Shown in pieces: positions 34,335 to 46,047 of a DNA stretch of 64,000 bases. Positions within the stretch are counted from its first letter, which is position 1. Each line of letters starts with the position of its first letter. Source of the DNA: Pegoplata infirma (lineage: Eukaryota; Arthropoda; Insecta; Diptera; Anthomyiidae). Location of the stretch: NCBI GenBank assembly GCA_963921195.1, contig OY992541.1:14922644-14986643 (forward strand), read 5' to 3'. Made by a program: the position numbers and the translations under genes. The notes beneath the pieces were generated by a model. It had not been told where the DNA came from and did not search any database. It saw only the letters and a program-made list of their open reading frames with translations.

Positions 34335-36071
34335 TCAGAATTTTTCAGTTGCTTTCACAAACTTGAGAAAATCAGACAAGGGAAGTCCATGGACCGTGTC
34401 CATAGACAGAATATCAGAACCCAATATCCGCAGTCTAGCCCTTGAGAACGCTGGACAACAACAGACGTAATGTTCAGTTGTGTCATCATCCTCAAGACAA
34501 GCCACGCATAATGGGTCTGATAAGACACCTAATCTCGTCATATGACGAGCACAGGCATTGTGTCCCGTAATTAAGCCAGTAAGTCTGCGACAGTCTATTC
34601 TACTGAGGCTGAGTAGATAGTTAGCCACTTTCCTGTCTGGCTTAATCACAAAACGTTTGGTATTCTTGCATGCCAACTCATTTGACCATCTTTCCATGAA
34701 AGTTTCTTTCATATGAGAGTTGATCCAACGCATCAGCCATGTCAAGCCAATACCAATTTGAGGTTCCGGATTGTAAGGCATTGTATCAGAGCCAAGATTT
34801 GCCAAAGAGTCGGCAATCTCGTTTCCCCGTATTCCCCTATGACCCGGAACCCACAGAAGACTGACGCTATTCCCACATGAGACCTCATTGAGTCTGCGTC
34901 GACATTCCTGGACAATTTTGGATGAAGTGACTGGAGATTCAAGTGCAATGAGCGCAGCCTGGCTGTCACTGCAAATACTGATTCTCCTATTAATCCATCC
35001 GTTCCCAATTATCCAGGTCGCTACGTCCAAAATAGCAAATATTTCAGTCTGAAATACTGTAGCCATTTTTCCCATAGCAATATAGCATTTGGTCGCATCG
35101 TCCAAATACCAGCCAGACCCAGAGCCATTTAAGTTACTGGATCCATCCGTGTAGAAAGTATCCGTGTAATTTTCCAGTAGGTCTGCTGGGTTTCCCCAGT
35201 CTTCCCTACTCGGAAATATTACAGTAAACTTCCTACCAAACTCGATGCAAGAGGTTGTACTGTCCAAAGGCATAGAAAACATCGGACAAAGTTCCGATAG
35301 CCTATTGAACAGACGACCATGTCCCACATTGTACTCCCCATGCCATGTTCCGCTTTTGCGGAGCCTGCACAAAGATTTCATGGCTTCCCCTTGAATATGT
35401 AAGTCCAAGGGAAGCATATCCAACATAGCGTCCAGAGCTGCGCCTGGGGTGGTGCTCATGACACCAGTAATTCCCAAGGCAGCCGCTCTTTGTAGTCCGT
35501 TTAGCTTGGATCGAATAGTCTTCACCATCGTTCTCGGCCACCAGACTACCGCCGCATACGTCACAATAGGTCTAATTACAGCTATGTACATCCAATGTAC
35601 ATTAGCAGGTCTTAGACCCCATGTCTTTCCAAAAGCTCGCCGACATTGCCAGAAAATCCGAAGTGCCCGTGAAACTTTTTGTTCAACATGTTTTTTCCAC
35701 ATTAGTTTACTATCTAGGGTAACCCCTAAATACTTAACTTCTGTGGACAGTTGAAGAGTTATGCCCTTCAACGTAGGAAGCTGAAGACCCTTATGTTTGG
35801 TTCTTCGCGTGAACAACACGAGTGTTGTCTTATTTGGATTGACAGACAATCCATGTCGATTGCACCAGTTGTCCATCAAGTCAATAACGGTCTGCATTTT
35901 CTTGCATACCAAGTTAAGTGACTTTCCGGATACAAATGCGCACACATCGTCAGCGTATGCCTGTATGTGTACACCTAGAGCTTGTATTTCAACCAAGAGT
36001 GAGTTTACCACAAAACACCACAGCAAAGGAGAGAGAACACCCCCTTGGGGGCAACCTCTACTAAACTCAAC
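34335..36071 (-). pseudogene. LINE C reverse transcriptase C-terminal half plus RNase H
   Basis: The frame is open from the palindrome junction through 34335. It begins with RGCPQGGVLSPLLW (RT domain 5), then AYADDVCAF (catalytic Asp pair) and VNPNKTTLVLF. It goes on to a long connection region with KYLGVTLDSKLMW and ITGVMSTTPGAAL, then an RNase H domain with FYTDGSSNLNGSGSG, TEIFAIL, CSDSQAAL and WVPGHRGIRGNEIADSLA (D-E-D-D set present). Near the C-terminus CVACLEDDDTTEHYVCCC is a Cys-Cys-His-Cys knuckle. The internal ATG at 36026 is not a true start. The ORF itself is undamaged; the gene is dead because the 13.85-kb palindrome splits it and its 5' end is missing. Confidence 0.85.
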
Positions 36072-36106
36072 AGTAGGATGAAAGCGCGGGGTCTAGAAAT
36101 TTATCC

Positions 36107-36640
36107 GAGCATGTATTTCCCCATAAGGATAAATTTTAAATGAGCTAAAAAAGAGCATGTATTTTGTTTTTGTAAAAATATTTTCCCATAGAGATAAAAA
36201 TTTGAAATGAATTAAAAAGAGCATGTATTTTTCCCATAAGGAAAAAAATCATTTTTTTCCCCATTAGGAAAAAAAAAATTAGGAAAAATTTAAATTTTTA
36301 AGAGCAGGTATTTTTCCCATAAGGAAAAATCATGTTTTTTTTTTTATTAGGAAAAATTAGGAAAAATTTTAAATTTAAATTTTTAAGAGCATGTATTTTT
36401 CCCATAAAGAAAAATCATATTTTTTTTATTAGGAAAAATTAGGAAAAATTTTAAATTTAAATTTTTAAGAGCAGGTATTTTTCCCATAAGGAAAAATCAA
36501 ATATTTTTTTTTTAGGAAAAACTAGGAAAAATTTTTAATTTAAATTTTTAAGAGCATGTATTTTTCCCATAAGGAAAAATCACATATTTTTTTTTTTCAT
36601 TAGGAAAAATTTTGGAAAAATTTAGGAAAAATTTTGAAAA
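36107..36640. repeat. Subterminal repeats of the palindromic element, left end
   Basis: Seven copies of GAGCA(T/G)GTATTT start at about 36107, 36153, 36219, 36302, 36387, 36469 and 36552. Most are followed by TTCCCATAAGGAAAAAT. The mirror array is at about 49395-49890. Regular subterminal repeats of this kind often bind a transposase. Confidence 0.8.
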
Positions 36641-39342
36641 TTAAGTTTTAAAATTTAAAAAAGTACTGGGTTATCATAACTAAAAGAATCTATTTAAACC
36701 AATATTTAAACATTTTTTATGAAAAAATGCATTTAAATTTTTTTGTTCTCACAAATTTTTAAACGAGTGCAAAAACAAAATATATTATATTTTTTATTCA
36801 AGAGATTCATATTGCATTCACTTTATTAATAAAGAAAAAAATAAAACATGAAATTTTGTGCTTATTTAAAAAAAACCAAAAACAAGGCACATTATTTTTT
36901 TTCTTTCATAGGTTCATATTACATACATTTACTTTAATAATAAATACTACAAACATACGTCATACTAATAACCAAATCAAATTGCTTGATAATAACTTTT
37001 TGTATTGATGATTTTTTTTTGTTCTTTTGCATTCAAAATAAAAAACAGTTATATTTTTTTTAATTTAAAATTTATTATTTTTCTTAAAAATTGTTTTAAT
37101 CATATTCAATGCTCGTAAATCATTATAATTTAATACTATGGAATATATTTAAAAAAAAAATTTGAATGAAATATTTTTAGTTTTACACTTATTTCTGGAC
37201 TACATGGATTTTCTTTTAATACAAATAATTAAAATTAATGACGTTAATTATCTTCTACGTTAATCAAGAGATGAGTGTACTTCTTCACCATACACGAGTA
37301 ATTTAAATGTTCATATTGCTGTGCATGCAAAATAAATAATGTAACGCGATATTATTTTTATTTTTGTATTTTTTTTTTGTTATATATGGTAGAACATTGA
37401 CTACTACATGTGACTACTTTACATTTCAAGATATTGAGTATGGCCAGTTATTAGAATTGGAAAATAAAATGATTATTATGAATTTTATGTAAGAAATGTA
37501 TTGGTTGTTTTGTTTTAAGTATTTTTTTTTTTATTTTTGATAAAATTTTAAAATAAATTTTTCATCAGTAAATGATTTGAGTGAAATTTGATTTTATTTT
37601 TTTCATGATAAAGATATTTTTTCTATGTTGAACATAATTCTATATGAAATGATGGAAATTTTGTTATTTTCATTGGGTTAGAGAGTAAAATCTTAAAATT
37701 TTTGAAAAATTGAGATTTTTGATTATGAAATTTTTTTTTCTAGAGGGTATTTTATTTTTCATGATATAGGGCATAGATTTTTTTGTTAATAAAACACAAT
37801 GATATTTTTTTCAAAGCACAATGATATTTTTTATTTAAAATTTATGAATTTTATATAAGAAATATATTTTGTTTTTTGAAAAATTATATTTTTTTTATCA
37901 TTGAATGATTTGATTTTTTGTTCAATCGTTGTATACAGTTGTAACGTGATTTACTTATTTTAGTCTCTAACCATCATCATAATCATCGGTTTAAACATCA
38001 TCAGCTAAGAATAAAATTAATTTTTACTAGAAAATCTTAAAGCAAAAAAATTATCATGATTTTATTTTTCATAATATAGAGTCGAGTAATTTAAAAGTTC
38101 ATACTGCTATACATGCAAAATATTTAATGTAATGCGATATTATTTTTATTTTTGTATTTTTTATTTTGTTGACTACTACATATGACTACTTAGCATTTCA
38201 AGATATTGAGTATGGCCAGTTATTAGAATTGTAAAATAAAATGATTATTATGAAGTTTATGTAAGAAATGTATTTTGTTGTTTTGTTTTAAGTATTTTTT
38301 TATTTTTGATGCAATTTTAAAATAAATTTTTCATCAGTAAATGATTTGAGTGATATTTGGTTTTATTTTTTTTTGCATGATAAAGATTTTTTTCTATTTT
38401 GAACAAAATTTTTTATGAAATAACGAACATTTTGTTATTTTCATAAGGTTAGAGAGTAAAATTTTTAAATTTATGAAAAATTTAGATTTTTGATTATGAG
38501 ATTTCATTTATTCTAGAGGGTTTTTTATTTTTCATGATACAGGGTATAGATTCTTTTATGTTAATAAAACATAATGATATTTTTTTTTTTTTTAATACAA
38601 TGATATTTTTTTATTTAAAATTTATGAATTTTATATAAGAAATATATATTGGTGTTTTGAATACAATTTTTTTTTTTTTGAAAAATTATATTTTTTTATC
38701 ATTGTTTATTATTTAGAATTGGAAAATAAAATGATTGTCATGAATTTTATGTAAGAAATGTATTTTGTTATTTTGTTTTAAGTATTTTTTTATTTTTGAT
38801 AAAATTTAAAAATAAATTTTTCATTATTAAATGATTTGAGTGATATTTGATTTTATTTTTTTTTTCATGATAAAGACATTTTAAGGTTAGAGAGTAAAAT
38901 TTTTAAAATTATGAAAAATTTAGATTTTTGATTATGAAATATATTTTTTTCTAGAGGGTTTTTTTATTTTTCATGATGTAGGGTATAGATTTTTTTATGT
39001 TAATAAAACACAATGATATTTTTTTTAACACAATGATATTTTTTTATTTAAAATTTATGAATTTTATATAAGAAATATATTTTGTTGTTTTGAATACATT
39101 TTTTTTTTAAATCTTAAAATAAAAAAAATTATGATGATTTTATTTTTCATAATGTAGAGTAAACAAAGATTTTTTTATGTTGAATATTTTTTTATTTTAT
39201 TATTTTTTACAACTAAAAATTATGATGATTTTATTTTAATAATATAGAGTATACAGAGATGTTTTATGTTGAACATAATTTTACATGATATGCAAAAATT
39301 GTATTATTTTTAACAATTAAAAATTTTATAAAAATACTGTTT

Positions 39343-39684
39343 TTAAAACTTAAAATCTAGTAAATTATCTTCTGAATCAAAAAAATATTCTGCAGGCATT
39401 CCCATCTGGTTGTTAGGGATAAAAAATTCCTGTGATGATTCTGGTGTTTCGGGTATTTCTATATCTTCTGATAATATTTCTTTTTTTCCATAACTTTCTA
39501 GAGTTTCGGGTATATCTTCTGATAATTTCATTTCTTGCCCTCGTTCTATATTATTTTCAGTTTCCTCTTTAGGGAAAAGGTCTCTTTCACAACTGATGTT
39601 GCAAATCATTATATGTTGTTCAAAATTAAAAACACCTTCAAGAATTTTATAACACTCGCTGCACTCGATATTCATTTTCTCCAT
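39343..39684 (-). CDS. 113-aa C2HC zinc-finger protein, left-arm copy
   Basis: I do not recognise this protein. Residues C8, C11, H24 and C28 give the spacing C-x2-C-x12-H-x3-C of a single classical-type zinc finger, with L15 and F21 at core hydrophobic positions and a further Cys at 32. The remaining ~80 residues are rich in Glu, Asp, Ser and Pro and contain two similar blocks, LSEDIPETLES and LSEDIEIPETPES. No signal peptide or membrane segment. The start follows an A-rich leader, in the only long frame of the arm. It reads outward from the palindrome core, in mirror image to 40499-40840, with an identical translation. A DNA-binding or regulatory role in the element is plausible but unproven. 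No catalytic motif is seen. Confidence 0.65.
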   Translation of the reverse strand: MEKMNIECSECYKILEGVFNFEQHIMICNISCERDLFPKEETENNIERGQEMKLSEDIPETLESYGKKEILSEDIEIPETPESSQEFFIPNNQMGMPAEYFFDSEDNLLDFKF

Positions 39685-39977
39685 AACTATACTTTTTGTT
39701 TTTAATTATTTTTTGAAACTTCTTTAATTGCTTGTTAAAGATTGACTAAATTTGGTATATGTTCGTACTTCAAATCAAAATTCCAATTTGTTTTAAATTT
39801 AACTTTTATTGCTTACTCCTCAAAAATACATTTAGTTTTATGTAAATATATGTTGTACCCGAGTAAACAAGTTTTTTTTTATATAATTATATATAATTTA
39901 ATATAATTTTATCAAATTATAAAAAATAAAATATTTTTCAATTAATGAAATGATTTTTCTTAAAATTGATATTATAG

Positions 39978-40207
39978 GACAAATAATTTTTATATTTTAA
40001 GGAAAGAAATATGTTTTTGTTTTTCATAAGGAAAAATTTATTATTTTTTTGTTGGTTGCTTTACATTTCAAGATATTGAGTATGATTATTTATTAGAATA
40101 ATAAAATGGATATTTGATGATACAAAAAAAAATAGTTTTAGTTATATTTTAAATAAAAACTCGAATCATACGGTTTAATTTTTTGTTTGTTTTATTTATA
40201 ATTTTAA
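39978..40207. other. Unique core between the palindrome arms
   Basis: About 230 bp not mirrored across the axis. It includes CATTTCAAGATATTGAGTATG, a variant of the arm repeat, and a stray CATAAGGAAAAAT. It lies about 290 bp upstream of both 113-aa ORFs, so each ORF would be driven by identical arm sequence, or both by the core. Confidence 0.7.
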
Positions 40208-40498
40208 TATAATATTAATTTTAAGAAAAATCATTTCATTAATTGAAAAATATTTTATTTTTTATAATTTGATAAAATTATATTAAATTATATATAATTA
40301 TATAAAAAAAACTTGTTTACTCGGGTACAACATATATTTACATAAAACTAAATGTATTTTTGAGGAGTAAGCAATAAAAGTTAAATTTAAAACAAATTGG
40401 AATTTTAATTTGAAGTACGAACATATACCAAATTTAGTCAATCTTTAACAAGCAATTAAAGAAGTTTCAAAAAATAATTAAAAACAAAAAGTATAGTT

Positions 40499-40840
40499 AT
40501 GGAGAAAATGAATATCGAGTGCAGCGAGTGTTATAAAATTCTTGAAGGTGTTTTTAATTTTGAACAACATATAATGATTTGCAACATCAGTTGTGAAAGA
40601 GACCTTTTCCCTAAAGAGGAAACTGAAAATAATATAGAACGAGGGCAAGAAATGAAATTATCAGAAGATATACCCGAAACTCTAGAAAGTTATGGAAAAA
40701 AAGAAATATTATCAGAAGATATAGAAATACCCGAAACACCAGAATCATCACAGGAATTTTTTATCCCTAACAACCAGATGGGAATGCCTGCAGAATATTT
40801 TTTTGATTCAGAAGATAATTTACTAGATTTTAAGTTTTAA
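40499..40840 (+). CDS. 113-aa C2HC zinc-finger protein, right-arm copy
   Basis: Same protein as 39343-39684, and the nucleotide sequence looks the same in the coding part where I compared it. Finger ligands C8, C11, H24, C28; acidic Ser/Pro-rich tail ending DNLLDFKF. It is transcribed away from the core, so the two copies form a divergent pair with mirror-image upstream DNA. The frame is preserved in both arms although the surrounding arm is AT-rich and non-coding. This suggests either selection on the protein or recent homogenisation of the arms. It could also be a captured host fragment. Confidence 0.65.
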   Translation: MEKMNIECSECYKILEGVFNFEQHIMICNISCERDLFPKEETENNIERGQEMKLSEDIPETLESYGKKEILSEDIEIPETPESSQEFFIPNNQMGMPAEYFFDSEDNLLDFKF

Positions 40841-42098
40841 AAACAGTATTTTTATAAAATTTTTAATTGTTAAAAATAATACAATTTTTGCATATCATGT
40901 AAAATTATGTTCAACATAAAACATCTCTGTATACTCTATATTATTAAAATAAAATCATCATAATTTTTAGTTGTAAAAAATAATAAAATAAAAAAATATT
41001 CAACATAAAAAAATCGTTGTTTACTCTACATTATGAAAAATAAAATCATCATAATTTTTTTTATTTTAAGATTTAAAAAAAAAATGTATTCAAAACAACA
41101 AAATATATTTCTTATATAAAATTCATAAATTTTAAATAAAAAAATATCATTGTGTTAAAAAAAATATCATTGTGTTTTATTAACATAAAAAAATCTATAC
41201 CCTACATCATGAAAAATAAAAAAACCCTCTAGAAAAAAATATATTTCATAATCAAAAATCTAAATTTTTCATAATTTTAAAAATTTTACTCTCTAACCTT
41301 AAAATGTCTTTATCATGAAAAAAAAAAATAAAATCAAATATCACTCAAATCATTTAATAATGAAAAATTTATTTTTAAATTTTATCAAAAATAAAAAAAT
41401 ACTTAAAACAAAATAACAAAATACATTTCTTACATAAAATTCATGACAATCATTTTATTTTCCAATTCTAAATAATAAACAATGATAAAAAAATATAATT
41501 TTTCAAAAAAAAAAAAATTGTATTCAAAACACCAATATATATTTCTTATATAAAATTCATAAATTTTAAATAAAAAAATATCATTGTATTAAAAAAAAAA
41601 AATATCATTATGTTTTATTAACATAAAAGAATCTATACCCTGTATCATGAAAAATAAAAAACCCTCTAGAATAAATGAAATCTCATAATCAAAAATCTCA
41701 ATTTTTCATAAATTTAAAAATTTTACTCTCTAACCTTATGAAAATAACAAAATGTTCGTTATTTCATAAAAAATTTTGTTCAAAATAGAAAAAATATCTT
41801 TATCATGCAAAAAAAAATAAAACCAAATATCACTCAAATCATTTACTGATGAAAAATTTATTTTAAAATTGCATCAAAAATAAAAAAATACTTAAAACAA
41901 AACAACAAAATACATTTCTTACATAAAATTCATAATAATCATTTTATTTTACAATTCTAATAACTGGCCATACTCAATATCTTGAAATGCTAAGTAGTCA
42001 TATGTAGTAGTCAACAAAATAAAAAATACAAAAATAAAAATAATATCGCATTACATTAAATATTTTGCATGTATAGCAGTATGAACTTTTAAATTACT

Positions 42099-43800
42099 CG
42101 ACTCTATATTATGAAAAATAAAATCATGATAATTTTTTTGCTTTAAGATTTTCTAGTAAAAATTAATTTTATTCTTAGCTGATGATGTTTAAACCGATGA
42201 TTATGATGATGGTTAGAGACTAAAATAAGTAAATCACGTTACAACTGTATACAACGATTGAACAAAAAATCAAATCATTCAATGATAAAAAAAATATAAT
42301 TTTTCAAAAAACAAAATATATTTCTTATATAAAATTCATAAATTTTAAATAAAAAATATCATTGTGCTTTGAAAAAAATATCATTGTGTTTTATTAACAA
42401 AAAAATCTATGCCCTATATCATGAAAAATAAAATACCCTCTAGAAAAAAAAATTTCATAATCAAAAATCTCAATTTTTCAAAAATTTTAAGATTTTACTC
42501 TCTAACCCAATGAAAATAACAAAATTTCCATCATTTCATATAGAATTATGTTCAACATAGAAAAAATATCTTTATCATGAAAAAAATAAAATCAAATTTC
42601 ACTCAAATCATTTACTGATGAAAAATTTATTTTAAAATTTTATCAAAAATAAAAAAAAAATACTTAAAACAAAACAACCAATACATTTCTTACATAAAAT
42701 TCATAATAATCATTTTATTTTCCAATTCTAATAACTGGCCATACTCAATATCTTGAAATGTAAAGTAGTCGCATGTAGTAGTCAATGTTCTACCATATAT
42801 AACAAAAAAAAAATACAAAAATAAAAATAATATCGCGTTACATTAATTATTTTGCATGCACAGCAATATGAACATTTAAATTACTCGTGTATGGTGAAGA
42901 AGTACACTCATCTCTTGATTAACGTAGAAGATAATTAACGTCATTAATTCGACTCTATATTATGAAAAATAAAATCATGATAATTTTTTTGCTTTAAGAT
43001 TTTCTAGTAAAAATTAATTTTATTCTTAGCTGATGATGTTTAAACCGATGATTATGATGATGGTTAGAGACTAAAATAAGTAAATCACGTTACAACTGTA
43101 TACAACGATTGAACAAAAAATCAAATCATTCAATGATAAAAAAAATATAATTTTTCAAAAAACAAAATATATTTCTTATATAAAATTCATAAATTTTAAA
43201 TAAAAAATATCATTGTGCTTTGAAAAAAATATCATTGTGTTTTATTAACAAAAAAATCTATACCCTATATCATGAAAAATAAAATACCCTCTAGAAAAAA
43301 AAATTTCATAATCAAAAATCTCAATTTTTCAAAAATTTTAAGATTTTACTCTCTAACCCAATGAAAATAACAAAATTTCCATCATTTCATATAGAATTAT
43401 GTTCAACATAGAAAAAATATCTTTATCATGAAAAAAATAAAATCAAATTTCACTCAAATCATTTACTGATGAAAAATTTATTTTAAAATTTTATCAAAAA
43501 TAAAAAAAAAAAATACTTAAAACAAAACAACCAATACATTTCTTACATAAAATTCATAATAATCATTTTATTTTCCAATTCTAATAACTGGCCATACTCA
43601 ATATCTTGAAATGTAAAGTAGTCACATGTAGTAGTCAATGTTCTACCATATATAACAAAAAAAAAAAAATACAAAAATAAAAATAATATCGCGTTACATT
43701 AATTATTTTGCATGCACAGCAATATGAACATTTAAATTACTCGTGTATGGTGAAGAAGTACACTCATCTCTTGATTAACGTAGAAGATAATTAACGTCAT
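42099..43800. repeat. Tandem duplication of ~850 bp in the right arm
   Basis: The segment beginning CGACTCTATATTATGAAAAA at about 42098 and ending CGTCATTAATT at about 42948 is repeated directly at about 42948-43805, with small differences (for example A-run lengths, GTCGCATG versus GTCACATG). The left arm has a single copy. It arose after arm formation. Confidence 0.8.
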
Positions 43801-44680
43801 TAATTTTAATTATTTGTATTAAAAGAAAATCCATGTAGTCCAGAAATAAGTGTAAAACTAAAAATATTTCATTCAAATTTTTTTTTTAAATATTTTCCAT
43901 AGTATTAAATTAAATTATAATGATTTACGAGCATTGAATATGATTAAAACAATTTTTAAGAAAAATAATAAATTTTAAATTAAAAAAAATATAACTGTTT
44001 TTTATTTTGAATGCAAAAGAACAAAAAAAAAATCATCAATACAAAAAGTTATTATCAAGCAATTTGATTTGGTTATTAGTATGACGTATGTTTGTAGTAT
44101 TTATTATTAAAGTAAATGTATGTAATATGAACCTATGAAAGAAAAAAAATAATGTGCCTTGTTTTTGGTTTTTTTTAAATAAGCACAAAATTTCATGTTT
44201 TATTTTTTCTTTATTAATAAAAAAAAAGTCTGGCAACACCGTCATGAAATAACGCGGAAAATATTGTTGTTAAGAAAGTGAATAGAAAAAATATTAAAAT
44301 TATAAATTAAAGTGGTTTTTATTAACTAAAAATATACAAAAACTTTTTTAAAATAATACTGATTGTTTTTTGTTAATGTTGTCATTAATAATATAAACCA
44401 ATTTGTATAATAAAAACAAACGAAAAAAAAAAAATACAGTACCTTTTGTGTTGTGGCAAACATCAAACACTTTGTAAACATTACTTGCATTACTAGTTAT
44501 AAACAATTTGCAATACACCGGCTTTTCAATAAAAGTATACAGAGGACAAAGCAAAATCTCCAAAAAGATCACTGTTCTTCCAATTGGCAATAAAATAATT
44601 TTTGTACTGAGACTCCACAGTTTTATACTGAATCAGTTGTTTACATCAGAGCTGGGATTACTCAATTCTACAATTTTACT

Positions 44681-45682
44681 ATGGCTCCACATGCTGAAAC
44701 TTACAAATGCCCAAAATGCAGTAAAAATTGTACCAAAACTCAAAAAAGTATTGGCTGCGCTTATTGTGAAGAATATTTTCACTATAATTGTGCAAAATTA
44801 TCTTTGGAGCAGTATGATTTTTTACTCAAGAATAAGATTGTAAAATTTATTTGTGTTACATGTTCACGTATGCCAAAATTTTGCAATGTGCAGGAGGAAC
44901 TGAGAAGTGGATTTGCGACATTGACTGCTTCTTTGGAAAAAGAAATTGAAAGTAAATTTCTTGAAAATAAACGTCTGCTTGAGGAGCAATTAAATACTGG
45001 TTTAAAAGCTATAGAAGCCAAATTTGTAGAGTTTACTAATAATAACTCCGGAGAGACATCAGAAAATGTTGAGAACCTGGAAGCTGATTTAAAACAATGT
45101 TATAACATGATAAAAATTTTTGATGAAGTAGCTACTCAAAAAATTTCTCGTTTGGAAAGCCAAAACACCATTTTTCAAAGACGTTTGAATAGATCAGACA
45201 TCGTTATAAAGGGTTTGCCTAAAAAATTAAAAAATTTAAGAAAACCAATAATAAAAATTGCTTCGTTATGCAATGTTCGGATATATTATTCTGATATCCA
45301 GCATTGTACTTATTTTGAAGGAGCAAAATCGGTGCTTGTTAAATTTAATTCTGTACAAATTCGTGACGCAATAATGATAAACTATCGCAAGGGTTGTAAT
45401 ATTATACAAAAGGATGTTTTAGGCGGTAATTCTACTACAGCCATTTTTTTAAATGATCACCTTACTCCCGCAGCCAAAGAGCTTATTGCCGTTTGTAAAA
45501 AATTAAAAAATAAAAACAAAATAAAAAAATATATCTACAAAAACTACGATATTCCCAAGGCAGAAATTGTATTCCTTAATGGTAATTCTAAGGTGCTTAA
45601 CTTCGATGAGTGTAATAATATCCTTGAGGAGGAAGACGATTTATCTTCAACTTCACTTGAATCAAGTGGTAGCTGGCTTTAG
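44681..45682 (+). CDS. LINE B ORF1 protein, PHD-finger nucleic-acid-binding
   Basis: 333 aa. ORF1 proteins of this kind bind the element RNA and act as chaperones. Residues ~9-60 carry a PHD-like finger: YKCPKCSKNC, GCAYCEEYFHYNC and FICVTC supply the C4HC3 ligands. Residues ~75-175 are a coiled coil (ASLEKEIESKFLENKRLLEE; ADLKQCYNM...). Residues ~175-290 look like the RRM-type domain (SDIVIKGLPKKL; SVLVKFNSVQIRDAI), followed by the C-terminal segment with IFLNDHLTPAAKELI. The stop is followed by 365 bp before ORF2. The start is the first ATG in frame after the 5' UTR. No frameshift or stop. Confidence 0.85.
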   Translation: MAPHAETYKCPKCSKNCTKTQKSIGCAYCEEYFHYNCAKLSLEQYDFLLKNKIVKFICVTCSRMPKFCNVQEELRSGFATLTASLEKEIESKFLENKRLLEEQLNTGLKAIEAKFVEFTNNNSGETSENVENLEADLKQCYNMIKIFDEVATQKISRLESQNTIFQRRLNRSDIVIKGLPKKLKNLRKPIIKIASLCNVRIYYSDIQHCTYFEGAKSVLVKFNSVQIRDAIMINYRKGCNIIQKDVLGGNSTTAIFLNDHLTPAAKELIAVCKKLKNKNKIKKYIYKNYDIPKAEIVFLNGNSKVLNFDECNNILEEEDDLSSTSLESSGSWL

Positions 45683-46047
45683 GCGAAGCGGCTTGTTTTT
45701 TTTTATATACATATTAAATTTTTCTTTTTTTCTCCGTTTGAAACAACTTTTTTTTTTCTTAAGCAGGAATGTTTGGTGCCATAATTTTTGTATATGGTGT
45801 TTTATTTTAATAACTGTCTTTTGATAGTTAAAATCTTTTTTCTACTAGCCCCTGCTTAAAAGAAAAAATTGTAGATTCAATCATAATTGTGATATTTATT
45901 ATAATTTTTATATTTTTTTATAATTTATTTTCATACTTTTTTTATAATACTTGTAACATTTGATTCGTTGCTTTTGCTAAACTTAAAAATTTGAATCAAA
46001 AATCTTATTTTTCTATTTTCTTCTTTTCTTTCTTTTACTTTTAAATC

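Larger units (their letters stand above)
36072..39977. repeat. Left arm of the palindromic element
   Basis: About 3.9 kb, matched in reverse complement by 40208-49924 apart from the right-arm insertion and duplication. Apart from the 113-codon ORF it is AT-rich non-coding DNA. A block with GATATTGAGTATGGCCAGTTAT, AGAGAGTAAAATTTT and ACACAATGATATTTTTT-type phrases recurs about three times (about 37430-37860, 38200-38640 and 38700-39080). Confidence 0.85.

Noticed and set aside
35449..36081. Plus-strand ORFs opposite LINE C
   Set aside because: Antisense shadows of the RT/RNase H frame.
44508..44843. 111-codon ORF at the start of LINE B
   Set aside because: Overlaps ORF1 in another frame and lacks motifs; the PHD-finger frame at 44681 is the real one.
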